A DNA stretch of 64,000 nt from Kosakonia arachidis (GCF_900116535.1 NZ_FPAU01000003.1:374403-438402); one strand, 5' to 3'; shown: positions 28,020-37,073, counted from the first letter of the stretch. Made by a program: numbers and translations. The notes: generated by a model not told the origin, from the letters alone.

Positions 28020-29185
28020 CAGACAATCTCCCACTTCAGCGCGGCGAGAGTGCGGTTAGTGAGCTGTTTTAGCTGCGCGTCATCGCTGGCTTCCAGGTAC
28101 AACACGCCGAGGTAATCTTTATTGGAGTGGGTGAGATCAATACGATCGCCGGTGGATTTAAGCGGGCGGTAGTGCAGGCCCGGCGCGCTGAGCGGTTGAG
28201 GTGCGGTCTGCAATGTGCCACTGCGATCGGCGACGAGATAATGGATAAGCGCTTCACCCTGTTCCGGTTTGACCGGCGGCAGCGGTTCGCCAAGATGCAG
28301 GCGCAGGATCGGCGTGAACCACCCCGTCGGCAGCAGGCGGTCCAGCAGAAATTCGCGGCCATCGCCAATACTGCGGTAATTGATTTCAACTAATACCGGG
28401 CCATTATCGGTAACGATAAATTCGCTGTGGCAAGCGCCAAACCCCACGCCAAACTCACGCAACTGTGCCAGCGCCTGCTGCTTCCAGCGTGTGCTATGCT
28501 CACCGGCCCAACGCGCGCTCATCTCCACAAAGTGCGGCGGCGTGGAGAGTTCCACATCGAAACCGCCAATTGCCACCAGTTCATTGCCATCACCGAGGGT
28601 TTCCAGCGTAAACAATGGCCCTTGCATGAACGCTTCAACCAGCAATGTCTGGCGCACGGGCAGGGTGTCAAGATAGTGCTGGCAACGCGTGAGATCCTCA
28701 ATAAGCCGCACATCCATAGACGCCACACCCTGGCCTGGCTTGATCACGACTGGCCACGGCCAGTCAGCGGCCGGTGAGGCATCGGGAAGGAGTTGAGAAG
28801 ACCATACTGAAGGTTGCCCCAGGGCTTTCAGGCGCTGACGCATGCGCCACTTCTCTTTAGCGGCGTAGCAAATTTGCCAGTTCTTGGCGGGCAGGCCAAG
28901 TGCAGTAGCGGCAATAGCGGTTGCCGTTTGCAAGTGATCGCTATTGGAGAATAGCGCAGCTGGCGTGATACCCCATTCGGTGAGCGTGTCGAGGATCGAC
29001 AGTGGGTTAAATACTTCACATTCGATCACCGTAACGCTGTCATCCAGCTTGCTGTTATGCGCCATCGCGTGATCGGTAAGCAGGATCACCGGATAGCCCA
29101 GTCGTTGTGCTGCGGGAATAAAACCTTCTGTTACGGCCGCGTTAACAACGTGACTGATGATCACATAGGGCTTTTGGTTGAACAT
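28019..29185 (-). CDS. pvsA: ATP-grasp ligase of siderophore synthesis (PvsA-like)
   Basis: 388 residues. The central ATP-grasp fold shows PWPVVIKPGQGVASMDV (a triphosphate-binding loop) and the metal site GPVLVEINYRSIGDG (Glu, Asn). ATP-grasp ligases form amide bonds through acyl-phosphates. Among NIS clusters, an ATP-grasp gene directly before NIS-MFS-NIS-decarboxylase is the hallmark of vibrioferrin (pvsA), where it is thought to help join alanine and 2-oxoglutarate. Which bond it makes here is inference. It lies 12 bases after the SbnG-like gene. Confidence 0.85.
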   Translation of the reverse strand: MFNQKPYVIISHVVNAAVTEGFIPAAQRLGYPVILLTDHAMAHNSKLDDSVTVIECEVFNPLSILDTLTEWGITPAALFSNSDHLQTATAIAATALGLPAKNWQICYAAKEKWRMRQRLKALGQPSVWSSQLLPDASPAADWPWPVVIKPGQGVASMDVRLIEDLTRCQHYLDTLPVRQTLLVEAFMQGPLFTLETLGDGNELVAIGGFDVELSTPPHFVEMSARWAGEHSTRWKQQALAQLREFGVGFGACHSEFIVTDNGPVLVEINYRSIGDGREFLLDRLLPTGWFTPILRLHLGEPLPPVKPEQGEALIHYLVADRSGTLQTAPQPLSAPGLHYRPLKSTGDRIDLTHSNKDYLGVLYLEASDDAQLKQLTNRTLAALKWEIV

Positions 29186-29197
29186 GTGTATACCTGT

Positions 29198-29986
29198 TTA
29201 GGTGTTGAGGAGGAAAGGTGAGAGAGACTGAACGTCAGTAAGCCGTTGCTTTAGCGCCCGGAACAAAAAACCGCGATCTTCGCCGCACAGCCAGCTGTCC
29301 ACGCCCTGGCTTTGCCAGTATTGCTGCTGCTCTGCGGTGCGGGGATTGGCGCAAAAAGGTTTCCCTGCGGCTGCGCAACGTGCAGCCAGATGGCGAATAT
29401 GCGCTTCAACCTCAGGATGCGTAGGCTGCGGGCCAAGTTGCATACTCATTGCCAGGTCAAGTGCACCTTCCATAACCATCGTGACCTGAGGGATAAGCAA
29501 TAGGGTGTCAATGGCCTCAATGCCTGCCGGCGTTTCAATCATGGGGACCAGCCATAACTTCTCATTGACCTGGCGGATATAATCACCCAGGGGTAACGTA
29601 CCAAAGCCAGTTACACTGCCGCCGGTGATACCGCGTGTTCCAATGGGGGGAAAGAACATCGAATTTTTCAGGGTGTTAACCTGTTCCGCACTCTCTGCTC
29701 GTGACAGCACAATCCCTCCTGCTCCCATATCAAGCAGGCGTCCGGCACGCGGAATATCGTCACAGGTGAGGCGTATCAATGGGGTACAGTGATTGAGTTG
29801 CGCCAGTTGAATACAGTGGCTAAGAAGCGTTTCGTTATGGGGAAGATGTTCCAGATCGAGTATCACGAAGTCATACCCGGCAATGGCAATCATCTCAACA
29901 AGAGTTGGGTGGGGAACGGAGTTCAGAATGCCAAATAGCCCATTGCTGGACTTGCGGCGTTCCCCTGGTAGTGCAAGCGAGATCAT
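29198..29986 (-). CDS. HpcH/HpaI aldolase family protein, SbnG-like citrate synthase
   Basis: 262 residues of the class II pyruvate aldolase barrel. GLFGILNSVPHPTLVEMIA, YDFVILDLEHLP and LVPMIETPAGIEAID (metal-binding Glu) are typical, while EGALDLAMSMQLG replaces the usual E-G-x-x-D-L. In staphyloferrin B (SbnG) and achromobactin clusters this family supplies citrate from oxaloacetate and acetyl-CoA for siderophore assembly, independent of the TCA cycle. It is first in the operon, just inside the Fur box. The pvs operon of Vibrio, as I know it, lacks such a gene. Confidence 0.85.
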   Translation of the reverse strand: MISLALPGERRKSSNGLFGILNSVPHPTLVEMIAIAGYDFVILDLEHLPHNETLLSHCIQLAQLNHCTPLIRLTCDDIPRAGRLLDMGAGGIVLSRAESAEQVNTLKNSMFFPPIGTRGITGGSVTGFGTLPLGDYIRQVNEKLWLVPMIETPAGIEAIDTLLLIPQVTMVMEGALDLAMSMQLGPQPTHPEVEAHIRHLAARCAAAGKPFCANPRTAEQQQYWQSQGVDSWLCGEDRGFLFRALKQRLTDVQSLSPFLLNT

Positions 29987-30005
29987 ATAACCAATCCATG
30001 TTGTT

Positions 30006-30030
30006 AATGCTTATCATTCACATTATCATT
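30006..30030 (-). promoter_or_regulatory. Fur box upstream of the siderophore operon
   Basis: On the minus strand this region reads AATGATAATG-TG-AATGATAAGCATT, a run of overlapping GATAAT-like hexamers; its best 19-base frame matches 13 of 19 positions of the Fur consensus. It lies 20-45 bases upstream of the aldolase gene, consistent with iron repression of the whole operon. The rest of the 270-base spacer is AT-rich and should also hold the promoter of the binding-protein gene. Confidence 0.65.
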
Positions 30031-30258
30031 ACTAATGGACTGGTGCTTTTCAAAATATTTAAACAAGATCGTTAAATAAATTCACTAAGTGATCGTTACC
30101 ACTTCGAAGTGATCGGATTGCAATTTTGGAATAAGCTTATGATATATATGTAATAATTTATAAAAAGCTGTTTGGGTTTGCCATGTCGATGGCAGCAAAA
30201 ATAAAAAAACACTTATGTGTGGTTTAGTCAGCGGAAGCTCAGTAAGGAAATGACCAAC

Positions 30259-31377
30259 ATGAAAAGCCAGTGGCTTATGATCCTATTTACCGTTTTAGTG
30301 TGGTCGTGGGGGGCTCAGGCACAATCGGTTACCGTGACCGATCTTGCCGGTCGCCACGTCACGCTTAACGCACCCGCAACACGCATTATTCTCGCTGACA
30401 GCCGAATGTTGTTACCGATGAGCCTGCTGCATCCTGGCGATGCGCTCAAAGGGATTGTCGGATGGGATGATTCGCTGCAAACCCGGGCACCGGATATGGG
30501 GCGTTACTTTACCCGGCATTATCCTGCGCTGCCTTCTATACCGGTATTTATTAACCCATACCGTAGCAGCTTTAACGTTGAACAAGCCGCGATGCTTAAA
30601 CCGGATCTGATTGTTTTCGATACGGGGATCCTGAAGAAGCTCGAAAGTGAAGGGACGCTGGCATTGCTGGAGAAAAGCGGTATTCCGGTGGTGTTTATCG
30701 ATTTTCGCCAGCTGCCCTTAACCCATACACCGCAGAGTATGCTGCTATTGGGCGAGGTGACCGGCGAACAGCAGAATGCCGGGCGCTTCATTCAGCGTTG
30801 GGATCAATTGTTAGAGCGTACCCGCCAGCGTGTAGCAACAATTCCCAGGGAAACGTGGCCGGGCGTTGTATTTGAAAACCATGCTGGCATGACGGGCATG
30901 AACTGTTGTACCGTCTTTGGCCGCGACAGTTTTGGCCAGTTCATTCCTGAAGCCGGTGGCCGCAATCTGATGGCGGACAAAGTTCCTCCTCAGGGGGCCG
31001 ACATTAGCGCCGAATTGCTGATTGCGGTGCGCCCCGACGTCTATTTAATGAGTGGTGCCGACTGGAGCCAGCGCGGGAGTGCTTCGCTGGCCGTGCCGCT
31101 GGGATATGAAGCTAGCCGCGCCAGTACCTTACCGAAGCTGCAGAAACTGATGCAGCGAGAAGGTGTGAGTGTATTGCCCGTCGCGAAGGGAAAGCAGGTA
31201 ATGGCTATCTATCACCAATTTTACGACAGCCCGTTCAATGTTGTAGCACTGGAAGCCATGGCCAAACTCTTCCATCCTCAGCAGTTTAGCGATGTTGATC
31301 CTCAGGTCGATTTAGCATCGTTGTACCGCGACTTTGTCGGTATTCCTTATAGCGGATTGTTTTACGTCCAGCCTTAA
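30259..31377 (+). CDS. Iron-siderophore ABC transporter periplasmic binding protein
   Basis: 372 residues. A signal peptide (ILFTVLVWSWGAQA) precedes VTVTDLAGRHVTLNAPATRIIL, the standard N-terminus of class III (FepB/BtuF-type) binding proteins; the two lobes are joined by the expected long helix. The ATG at 30259 has AAGGA about 10 bases upstream; ATGs at 30217 and 30250 are less well placed. It is divergent from the synthesis operon and convergent with the receptor, so it probably carries the same siderophore. No permease or ATPase gene is adjacent. It is similar in role to PvuB. Confidence 0.85.
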   Translation: MKSQWLMILFTVLVWSWGAQAQSVTVTDLAGRHVTLNAPATRIILADSRMLLPMSLLHPGDALKGIVGWDDSLQTRAPDMGRYFTRHYPALPSIPVFINPYRSSFNVEQAAMLKPDLIVFDTGILKKLESEGTLALLEKSGIPVVFIDFRQLPLTHTPQSMLLLGEVTGEQQNAGRFIQRWDQLLERTRQRVATIPRETWPGVVFENHAGMTGMNCCTVFGRDSFGQFIPEAGGRNLMADKVPPQGADISAELLIAVRPDVYLMSGADWSQRGSASLAVPLGYEASRASTLPKLQKLMQREGVSVLPVAKGKQVMAIYHQFYDSPFNVVALEAMAKLFHPQQFSDVDPQVDLASLYRDFVGIPYSGLFYVQP

Positions 31378-31380
31378 TGA

Positions 31381-31414
31381 AATAAGCCCGTTCACCTGAG
31401 TGGCCGGGCTTATT
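31381..31414. terminator. Bidirectional terminator between binding protein and receptor genes
   Basis: AATAAGCCCG (31381-31390) and CGGGCTTATT (31405-31414) form a perfect 10-bp stem with A-rich and T-rich flanks, directly after the binding-protein stop. It suits termination from both sides. Confidence 0.75.
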
Positions 31415-31452
31415 TTCGCTATTTTTTTGCGATTTTTTTGCTGTTTTTTCTA

Positions 31453-33519
31453 TCAGAACTTCAGGCTAACGCCTGCGGTGACAGAACGTCCCGGCGCTGG
31501 CTGACGTCCCCACGGGCTGGTATCAATACCGCGGAACCAGTAGTCGCGATTAAAGATATTATTAATTCCGACATAGCCGTTCAGCACGGTACTGCCTGAC
31601 TTAAACAGATCGCGGCTCACTTGAGCATTCCATACCCAGTAAGACGGCATTTCACCTAAGGAGCCGGTGCTGTTCTCCGAAACCGTATTGGCCGTATCCG
31701 TAAAGGATTTACTGAAGTAGTAGCCCGCCAGAGAGAAGGTGGTTTCACGCCATTCATAGCTACCATCCATCGTCAGCTGTGTGCGCGAGGCATACGGCAC
31801 TTCTTTGCCACGGTTAACGCCGTTACGCTGTTCCGCCTGCAACCAGGCATAGCCTGCATGTAATTTCAGACCCGCAATGGCTTTCGGGCTCCAGAACCCT
31901 TCCAGCTCAATGCCCTGATGGCGGGTACGTCCGATGTTGAGATAGCTATCAGATACGCTGTCGTAGGAGATCTGATCTTTATAGTCGATGCGATACAGAC
32001 CGGCGTGGAGGCTGACATCCTCGGTGGGTTTGTAACGAACGCCACTCTCGTAGTTCCACGCTAGCTCAGAGCTGACGTCGCCGCCTTTCACAATTTGCGT
32101 AGCCTGTGCCGGACGCAGGCTTTTCTGCATGTCCGCGTACAGGAACCACTGCGGAGTAAGCTGGTAGCCTACCGTCAGGCCGGGTAGCCACTGCGTGTCC
32201 GGTGTAGAGGTTCGTTTGCCAGTTTGTTTATCGGTGTATTTTTCGCTGATGTTCTCATAGCGCATCCCTGGGGTAATGGTCAGCGAGTCATCGAACAGTT
32301 TGACGGCATCACTGATATAACCTGCCCAGGCATTATTATCAAAGTCCCAGTCACGCGTTACCGTTGTCACACCTGTTGCCAGGGTGCGCTGACGTACCTG
32401 GTAATCGATTTTTTCACTCACAAAGCGTCCACCGACAATCCATTGCTGGTTCACATTGTCGCCGTTGATATCCATGCTGATACGCGGTTCAGTTCCCCAG
32501 ACTTTGAAATTGCGCGGCGAGTTTTGCACGATATCGGCAGGTAAGGCAGGGTTAAAGCTTTGCCCGGCGACTTTACTCATGCCGACGTGGAAATCACGAT
32601 CCGAGTCATGACCAAAGAACATCCAGTTAAATTCTGCGTTATCAATAAAACCCAGTGAACCGAGTTGTCGGTTATAGACTGCGCTATAACGCTTGGTATG
32701 ACCGTCGTAATCATCCCATGGACGGGTGCTTTGACGGCGATCGCGGTTATAGTCTGCGGTCGAAAGGGCACCCGCCAGATCGGCGTGAGCATCGTAGTAT
32801 TGGTAGGAGAGATTTAAGGTTGTGTCTTCGTCGATGTTCCACAGGCCGCGGATGCGGAAGTTCTCAACTTTGTTGTCGCTATGCTCACGGAACGAGCTAC
32901 CTTTCACCTGGTTAGCTTCAACCTGCAGCCCGAAGTTATCATTCAGCATGCCGCCGGTGCGAAGATAGGTATCCCAAAGATTGTGTCCTTTACCGTAAAA
33001 CGTAGCACGCTCGGCAATCTCATTTTCCCATTTCAGCGGAATGGGCTTACTGATCAGATTGATAACGCCGCCAACGTTATTCGGGCCATACTGTACTGCT
33101 GCGCCACCGCGAACCACGTCAATACGATCAATGGTTGAAAATGTTACCGGAAACAGCGACATTCCTTCCTGACCGTAAGGTGCCAGCACCAGCGGAATAC
33201 CGTCCTCAAGGATTTGTGCGCGGCCGCTACGGCTGTCGTACAAGCCACGGACCGCAATCTGTGGGAGCACGCCTGTACCGGTTTCATCCTGAATCTTGAC
33301 CCCCGGTACACGCTGTAACGCATCATCAAGGGTCCTGTTAGCCCCTTTTTCCAGTTGATCGTTGCTGATAACGGTGCGGCTCCCGGCCCAGGTTTTCACT
33401 TCTTCTGCGCGTGAATCACCAAGAATGTTCCCTGATACCGTTATCGTTTGTTCGGCTGCATAACTGCATTTACCGGCTATGAGCATAGCCACTGCTGCGG
33501 CAATCTTTGTGCGTCTCAT
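31453..33519 (-). CDS. TonB-dependent siderophore receptor
   Basis: 688 residues from the ATG at 33519; an upstream ATG at 33597 would include the Fur box in the coding region. After a signal peptide, QTITVSG (24-30) is the TonB box. The plug domain has QLEKGANRTLDDALQRVPGV and VVRGGAAVQYGPNNVGGVIN. The barrel ends in the aromatic VTAGVSLKF. There is no N-terminal FecA-type signalling extension. It is more like FecA/PvuA-type receptors for carboxylate siderophores than catecholate receptors, but ligand assignment rests mainly on the neighbouring synthesis operon. Confidence 0.9.
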   Translation of the reverse strand: MRRTKIAAAVAMLIAGKCSYAAEQTITVSGNILGDSRAEEVKTWAGSRTVISNDQLEKGANRTLDDALQRVPGVKIQDETGTGVLPQIAVRGLYDSRSGRAQILEDGIPLVLAPYGQEGMSLFPVTFSTIDRIDVVRGGAAVQYGPNNVGGVINLISKPIPLKWENEIAERATFYGKGHNLWDTYLRTGGMLNDNFGLQVEANQVKGSSFREHSDNKVENFRIRGLWNIDEDTTLNLSYQYYDAHADLAGALSTADYNRDRRQSTRPWDDYDGHTKRYSAVYNRQLGSLGFIDNAEFNWMFFGHDSDRDFHVGMSKVAGQSFNPALPADIVQNSPRNFKVWGTEPRISMDINGDNVNQQWIVGGRFVSEKIDYQVRQRTLATGVTTVTRDWDFDNNAWAGYISDAVKLFDDSLTITPGMRYENISEKYTDKQTGKRTSTPDTQWLPGLTVGYQLTPQWFLYADMQKSLRPAQATQIVKGGDVSSELAWNYESGVRYKPTEDVSLHAGLYRIDYKDQISYDSVSDSYLNIGRTRHQGIELEGFWSPKAIAGLKLHAGYAWLQAEQRNGVNRGKEVPYASRTQLTMDGSYEWRETTFSLAGYYFSKSFTDTANTVSENSTGSLGEMPSYWVWNAQVSRDLFKSGSTVLNGYVGINNIFNRDYWFRGIDTSPWGRQPAPGRSVTAGVSLKF

Positions 33520-33548
33520 CGTCAACCCTGAATAGTGAGTATTTATGG

Positions 33549-33575
33549 TAATGATTCTGATAAACATTATCATTA
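33549..33575 (-). promoter_or_regulatory. Fur box of the receptor gene
   Basis: Read on the minus strand, GATAATGTTTATCAGAATC matches 15 of 19 positions of the Fur consensus and is extended by TAAT flanks on both sides. It lies 30-56 bases upstream of the chosen receptor start. Confidence 0.75.
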
Positions 33576-33989
33576 GCAAACAAAACTTAATATTCATGAA
33601 TTGAACGTAAATCTATGTCAAGGCCATAATCGGGGGATTTTTTCGGGATAAAAGGTGAAAAGGCACAAGTGAAAGAGTGCTGAAACCCAGAGAATGCGCG
33701 GGATGCAAGGCGGTAAGCGTAACAAAAATGTCTGTCCGTCATTAGCGTTCGAATTTTATGACGATCATATTTAATTTTTTTGAATAAGTTGCTGTCTCAA
33801 CGTAACGTTTATCGCCATTGCCACGATAGAAGAGGGAGTTGTCCTGACGCAGATGCAACCTTTGCAAGGAACGTTTATAAGAGAGTGAAGGTCGTTAAGG
33901 TTCTCCCATTCCCGGCCGTCACGGATGCCAAGAATAGTGGCGGTTATTTTTGATTCGCGCGCATAACCGCTTCTGTTTATTCCCGACGA
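33576..33989. other. Intergenic region with a stem-loop
   Basis: About 410 bases between the receptor promoter and the convergent end of a LysR gene. GCGGTTAT (33940-33947) and ATAACCGC (33963-33970) form an 8-bp stem with a 15-base loop, a likely LysR terminator. No coding sequence is seen in the rest. Confidence 0.45.
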
Positions 33990-34871
33990 TTATTTCTCTC
34001 TCCAGCCTATTTCTTCCTCCAGCCAGGCGATAAAAAGAGCGACTTCCGGCTTTTTTTCTGCCAGTGGAGATGTCACAAGCCAGTAATGCCATGGATAAGG
34101 CGCTGTGACCGGGGTTATTTGGACTAACTCTCCCCGTAAGATAGACCCCTCAACCAGAGAACGACGCTCCAGAGCAATACCGGTTCCGTGTCGTACGGCT
34201 TCGATGACCAGGTTTGAATCGTTAATGCGTAACCCAGCAGGCAGGATCTCTTTCTCCAGCCCTGCATTGAGGCACCAGGTTTTCCACGACTCCATCGAAA
34301 AAATAATGTTGCTCTTTGCCACCTCTTCTGGCGTACCAGGTAACTTGCCATTGTTATAACCGGGTGCGGCGACGACAATCAGCTCATCCGAAAAAAGATA
34401 GCGGCTTTCCATTCCCTCCCAGTCACCCTGACCCATACGAATCGCAATATCGATGCTTTCCTGTTGCAGGTTGGTCACCGTCAGGCTGGCCTGAAGACGT
34501 AACGAGATATGGGGAAATTTCTCGCGAAACCGGGAAAGGCGAGGCAATAACCAGTGACAGCCAAAAGACGGCAGCGTCGCCAGTGTCAGTTCCGTTGCTC
34601 GCGGTTTCACCTGCACCAGCCGGGTGGCGTCTGATATATGGTTCAATGCTTCGCGTATTTGCAAAGCATAGAGCCTGCCTTCTTCATTAATCTGTATCCC
34701 GCGCCCGCGACGGGTAAATAGCTTTACGCCTACCATGCCCTCCAGGGTTTTAATGTGCTGGCTAATAGCAGAATGCGTCATGTTCATCTCTTTCGCGGCC
34801 AACGTGACGCTGCCAAGCCGTGCAACAGCTTCGAGACTTCGCAGAGTGGTGATAGGTGGGTAATCCGACAT
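33990..34871 (-). CDS. LysR family regulator (GcvA-like)
   Basis: 293 residues. TLRSLEAVARLGSVTLAAKE and THSAISQHIKTLEGMVG form the winged helix; LTLATLPSFGCHWLLPRLSRFRE and VRHGTGIALERRSLVEGS belong to the effector domain. It is divergent from a glutathione S-transferase gene 308 bases away, and an interrupted palindrome typical of LysR sites lies between them. Confidence 0.88.
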   Translation of the reverse strand: MSDYPPITTLRSLEAVARLGSVTLAAKEMNMTHSAISQHIKTLEGMVGVKLFTRRGRGIQINEEGRLYALQIREALNHISDATRLVQVKPRATELTLATLPSFGCHWLLPRLSRFREKFPHISLRLQASLTVTNLQQESIDIAIRMGQGDWEGMESRYLFSDELIVVAAPGYNNGKLPGTPEEVAKSNIIFSMESWKTWCLNAGLEKEILPAGLRINDSNLVIEAVRHGTGIALERRSLVEGSILRGELVQITPVTAPYPWHYWLVTSPLAEKKPEVALFIAWLEEEIGWREK

Positions 34872-35023
34872 AGGGCATTTTTCTTAACGTTGTTTAATAC
34901 GTTAACGTTACTACCCTATAAACATTTTTTAAATCTGGATTTAATGACGGCGTAAAATAACTATATGATTTAAAAATGATTAATTTTTATTCTTATCTTA
35001 TCATCCGGAGAAAACGGATTAAC

Positions 35024-35042
35024 ATGTTAGAAAGACTAACAT
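35024..35042. promoter_or_regulatory. LysR-type T-N11-A operator upstream of the GST gene
   Basis: ATGTTAG-AAAGA-CTAACAT is a perfect interrupted palindrome with the T-N11-A geometry of LysR-type sites. It lies in the 308-base divergent spacer, 137 bases from the GST start and 152 from the LysR start. The spacer otherwise shows no gene. Confidence 0.55.
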
Positions 35043-35179
35043 CTGAGGTAAGGAATCCATGATATTCGCCCCTGCAGATTTACGCTAACGTGTGCCTGCC
35101 TGCTTTGCCGAATCGCCTGATGCACAGGTGTGACAGGTAATCGATTAACGACAGTTATGTAGCACGAACAGGAATAACG

Positions 35180-35785
35180 ATGAAACTGATTGGTATGATG
35201 GATTCGCCTTACGTAAGGCGTGTTGCGATCTCCCTGGAACTTTATGGCATCGAATTCAACAGTATGCCGCTCTCGGTATTTAGCACATTTGAAGAATTTT
35301 CACGGATTAACCCGGTAGTTAAAGCCCCGACGGTCATTCTGGATAGCGGTTTGCAGTTGATGGACTCAACGCTCATTCTTGATTATTTTGAAGCGCTGTC
35401 CGGAGTAAATCACAAACTTTTACCCGACAATACCGACGCTCTGGCAAAAGATCTGCAAATTTTGGGCGTTATTCTCGCCGCCTGCGAAAAGGCGGTGCAA
35501 AATATTTATGAGCACAATCTCCGACCAGAAGAAAAACAACATCAGCCGTGGATTGAACGAATTACCCGGCAACTGCTGGCGGCATGCCGGGAATGGGATA
35601 CGCTGCTTGCAGGCCGTGCCATAGCGCCTCGCCCTGATCAGATCGCGGTAACCAGTACGGTGGTATGGTCATTTATTCAGTTCATGATCCCGACGGTGGT
35701 AGCGGCAGATAATTTTAAAAACATTCAGTCGATGGCTGGATCCTGTGAAGCCCTGCCAGCGTTTAAAAAATATCCCTTACGTTAA
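35180..35785 (+). CDS. Glutathione S-transferase family protein
   Basis: 201 residues. The thioredoxin-like N-terminal domain starts MKLIGMMDSPYVRRVAISLE with Ser9-Pro-Tyr at the usual active-site turn, and keeps the cis-Pro loop (VKAPTVI) and the glutathione-contacting MDSTLILDYFE. The helical C-terminal domain (LQILGVILAACEKAVQNIYE) is complete but short. It is probably a detoxification enzyme under the divergent LysR regulator. Its substrate is unknown. Confidence 0.87.
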   Translation: MKLIGMMDSPYVRRVAISLELYGIEFNSMPLSVFSTFEEFSRINPVVKAPTVILDSGLQLMDSTLILDYFEALSGVNHKLLPDNTDALAKDLQILGVILAACEKAVQNIYEHNLRPEEKQHQPWIERITRQLLAACREWDTLLAGRAIAPRPDQIAVTSTVVWSFIQFMIPTVVAADNFKNIQSMAGSCEALPAFKKYPLR

Positions 35786-35877
35786 ACGCGATACTATGCG
35801 TGGGGATGACGGTCACCCGATGTCGAGAAGTGAGCGATCTCAATCGGCTCACATTATGCGCCCATTGAGAGACAGGA

Positions 35878-36657
35878 TCACACCGTCGGGATGGTGCCGC
35901 CATCGATGACATATTCGGTACCGGTGATGGCGGCAGCATGAGATGAGGCGAGGAAAGCAATGAGATTCGCCACTTCAATGGGCTTTGACGGACGCCCCAG
36001 AGGAATACCACCGAGTGCATTCATAATGATCTGCTTACCGCCTTCATAATCCGTTCCAGCCTGCTGCGCCAGTCGACCAGCCAACGCCACCGCCGCTTCG
36101 GTTTCGATCCAGCCTGGCGCAACGCGCACTACCCGAACGCCCTTAGGCGAAACTTCTTTCGACAGACTTTTGCTGTATGCCGACAGCGCCGCTTTGGCCG
36201 CCGCGTAGCCGGTGGTCGATTCCGGTAACGGTAGTTTACTCTGGATAGAGGTGACGTGAATGATCACGCCGCGACGCTGTGCCAGCATCCCAGGCAACAA
36301 CGCACGATCTAAGCGTACCGCTGGCAACAGATTAAGGTTGAGTTCTTGTTGCCATTCTTCTTCACCCAGCGCGGCAAAACCCCCGGCAGGTGCGCCAGAA
36401 CCGCCCAGCACATGGATAATGGCATCGACACCGCCCATCTGCGCCTGAACAGCTTCCGCTATTGATGCACACCCTTCGGCGGTGGTCAGATCTGCCGCTA
36501 CAAAGATGTCTGCGATACATTCCGCGGGCGCGTGGCGCGCGGTGGTTAACACCCTTGCGCCACGTTGTTTTAATAACCCGACGACGGCTTTACCAACCCC
36601 TTTGGTGCCTGCGGTTACCAGCACGCGTGTATTCTTGAAATCAAACTCCCAAGACAT
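35878..36657 (-). CDS. Short-chain dehydrogenase/reductase
   Basis: 259 residues. [12 protein letters not shown] binds the nucleotide (Thr-Ala-Gly-x3-Gly-x-Gly). The catalytic residues are Ser in [11 protein letters not shown] and Tyr-x-x-x-Lys in GYAAAKAAL. The C-terminal [14 protein letters not shown] is typical of the oxidoreductase (FabG-like) group. It overlaps the NTF2-like gene as TAATG, and this pair is divergent from an HxlR regulator. Confidence 0.88.
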   Translation of the reverse strand: MSWEFDFKNTRVLVTAGTKGVGKAVVGLLKQRGARVLTTARHAPAECIADIFVAADLTTAEGCASIAEAVQAQMGGVDAIIHVLGGSGAPAGGFAALGEEEWQQELNLNLLPAVRLDRALLPGMLAQRRGVIIHVTSIQSKLPLPESTTGYAAAKAALSAYSKSLSKEVSPKGVRVVRVAPGWIETEAAVALAGRLAQQAGTDYEGGKQIIMNALGGIPLGRPSKPIEVANLIAFLASSHAAAITGTEYVIDGGTIPTV

Positions 36658-36983
36658 TAGAAAATCTCCAGTGTGTTGATCTTGTCGTCAGCCAGGACGA
36701 AAGTATGCTTAAGCACGACCGGGCTGCCGGGAAAATTACCGGCGACGTTCGACGTGACCGTCAGCCGATCGCCGTCGATAAGCATCTGAACCGGCTCTAC
36801 GCTGTACTCAAATGCGGCCTGCGCGGCACGTTGCCATGCCTCGATCGCCGCATGTCCCTGATGGGTTTTACCTTCGTCTGTCACGATGGCGTCTGCGGTA
36901 AAACAGTGTTTAACATGGGCGATATCGGCACCATTGCTGATCGCGAAATAGGTAGAAATAGCGTGCGGTAGTGATAATGACAT
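36657..36983 (-). CDS. SnoaL/NTF2-like protein
   Basis: 108 residues of the cone-like NTF2 fold: an N-terminal helix ([21 protein letters not shown]), [22 protein letters not shown], and strands ending in [15 protein letters not shown]. Members include polyketide cyclases, isomerases and binding proteins; the reaction here is unknown. It is translationally coupled to the SDR gene and divergent from the HxlR regulator. Confidence 0.82.
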   Translation of the reverse strand: MSLSLPHAISTYFAISNGADIAHVKHCFTADAIVTDEGKTHQGHAAIEAWQRAAQAAFEYSVEPVQMLIDGDRLTVTSNVAGNFPGSPVVLKHTFVLADDKINTLEIF

Positions 36984-36999
36984 GGCTTTATACTCACGT

Positions 37000-37049
37000 A
37001 ATTCACAGTACGGGAATTTTTAACATAGACTGTGTAATTGACAAGTACG
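37000..37049. promoter_or_regulatory. Direct repeats in the SDR/HxlR divergent spacer
   Basis: AATTCACAGTACG (37000-37012) and AATTGACAAGTACG (37036-37049) are near-identical repeats 36 bases apart, in the 90-base spacer between the NTF2-like and HxlR genes. TTGACA-like sequence is inside the second. They are candidate HxlR sites. Confidence 0.4.
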
Positions 37050-37073
37050 CACAAAAAAGTGAGTGACTATATT

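Noticed and set aside
22240-29986. Aerobactin, achromobactin or staphyloferrin B as the product
   Set aside because: Aerobactin would need a hydroxylase and acetyltransferase (iucB, iucD); achromobactin an aminotransferase and a third NIS enzyme; staphyloferrin B the SbnA/SbnB pair and a third NIS enzyme. None is present, whereas an ATP-grasp gene is.
31415-31440. Poly-T tracts after the binding-protein terminator, considered as a separate regulatory element
   Set aside because: They are simply the T-rich flank of the 31381-31414 terminator.
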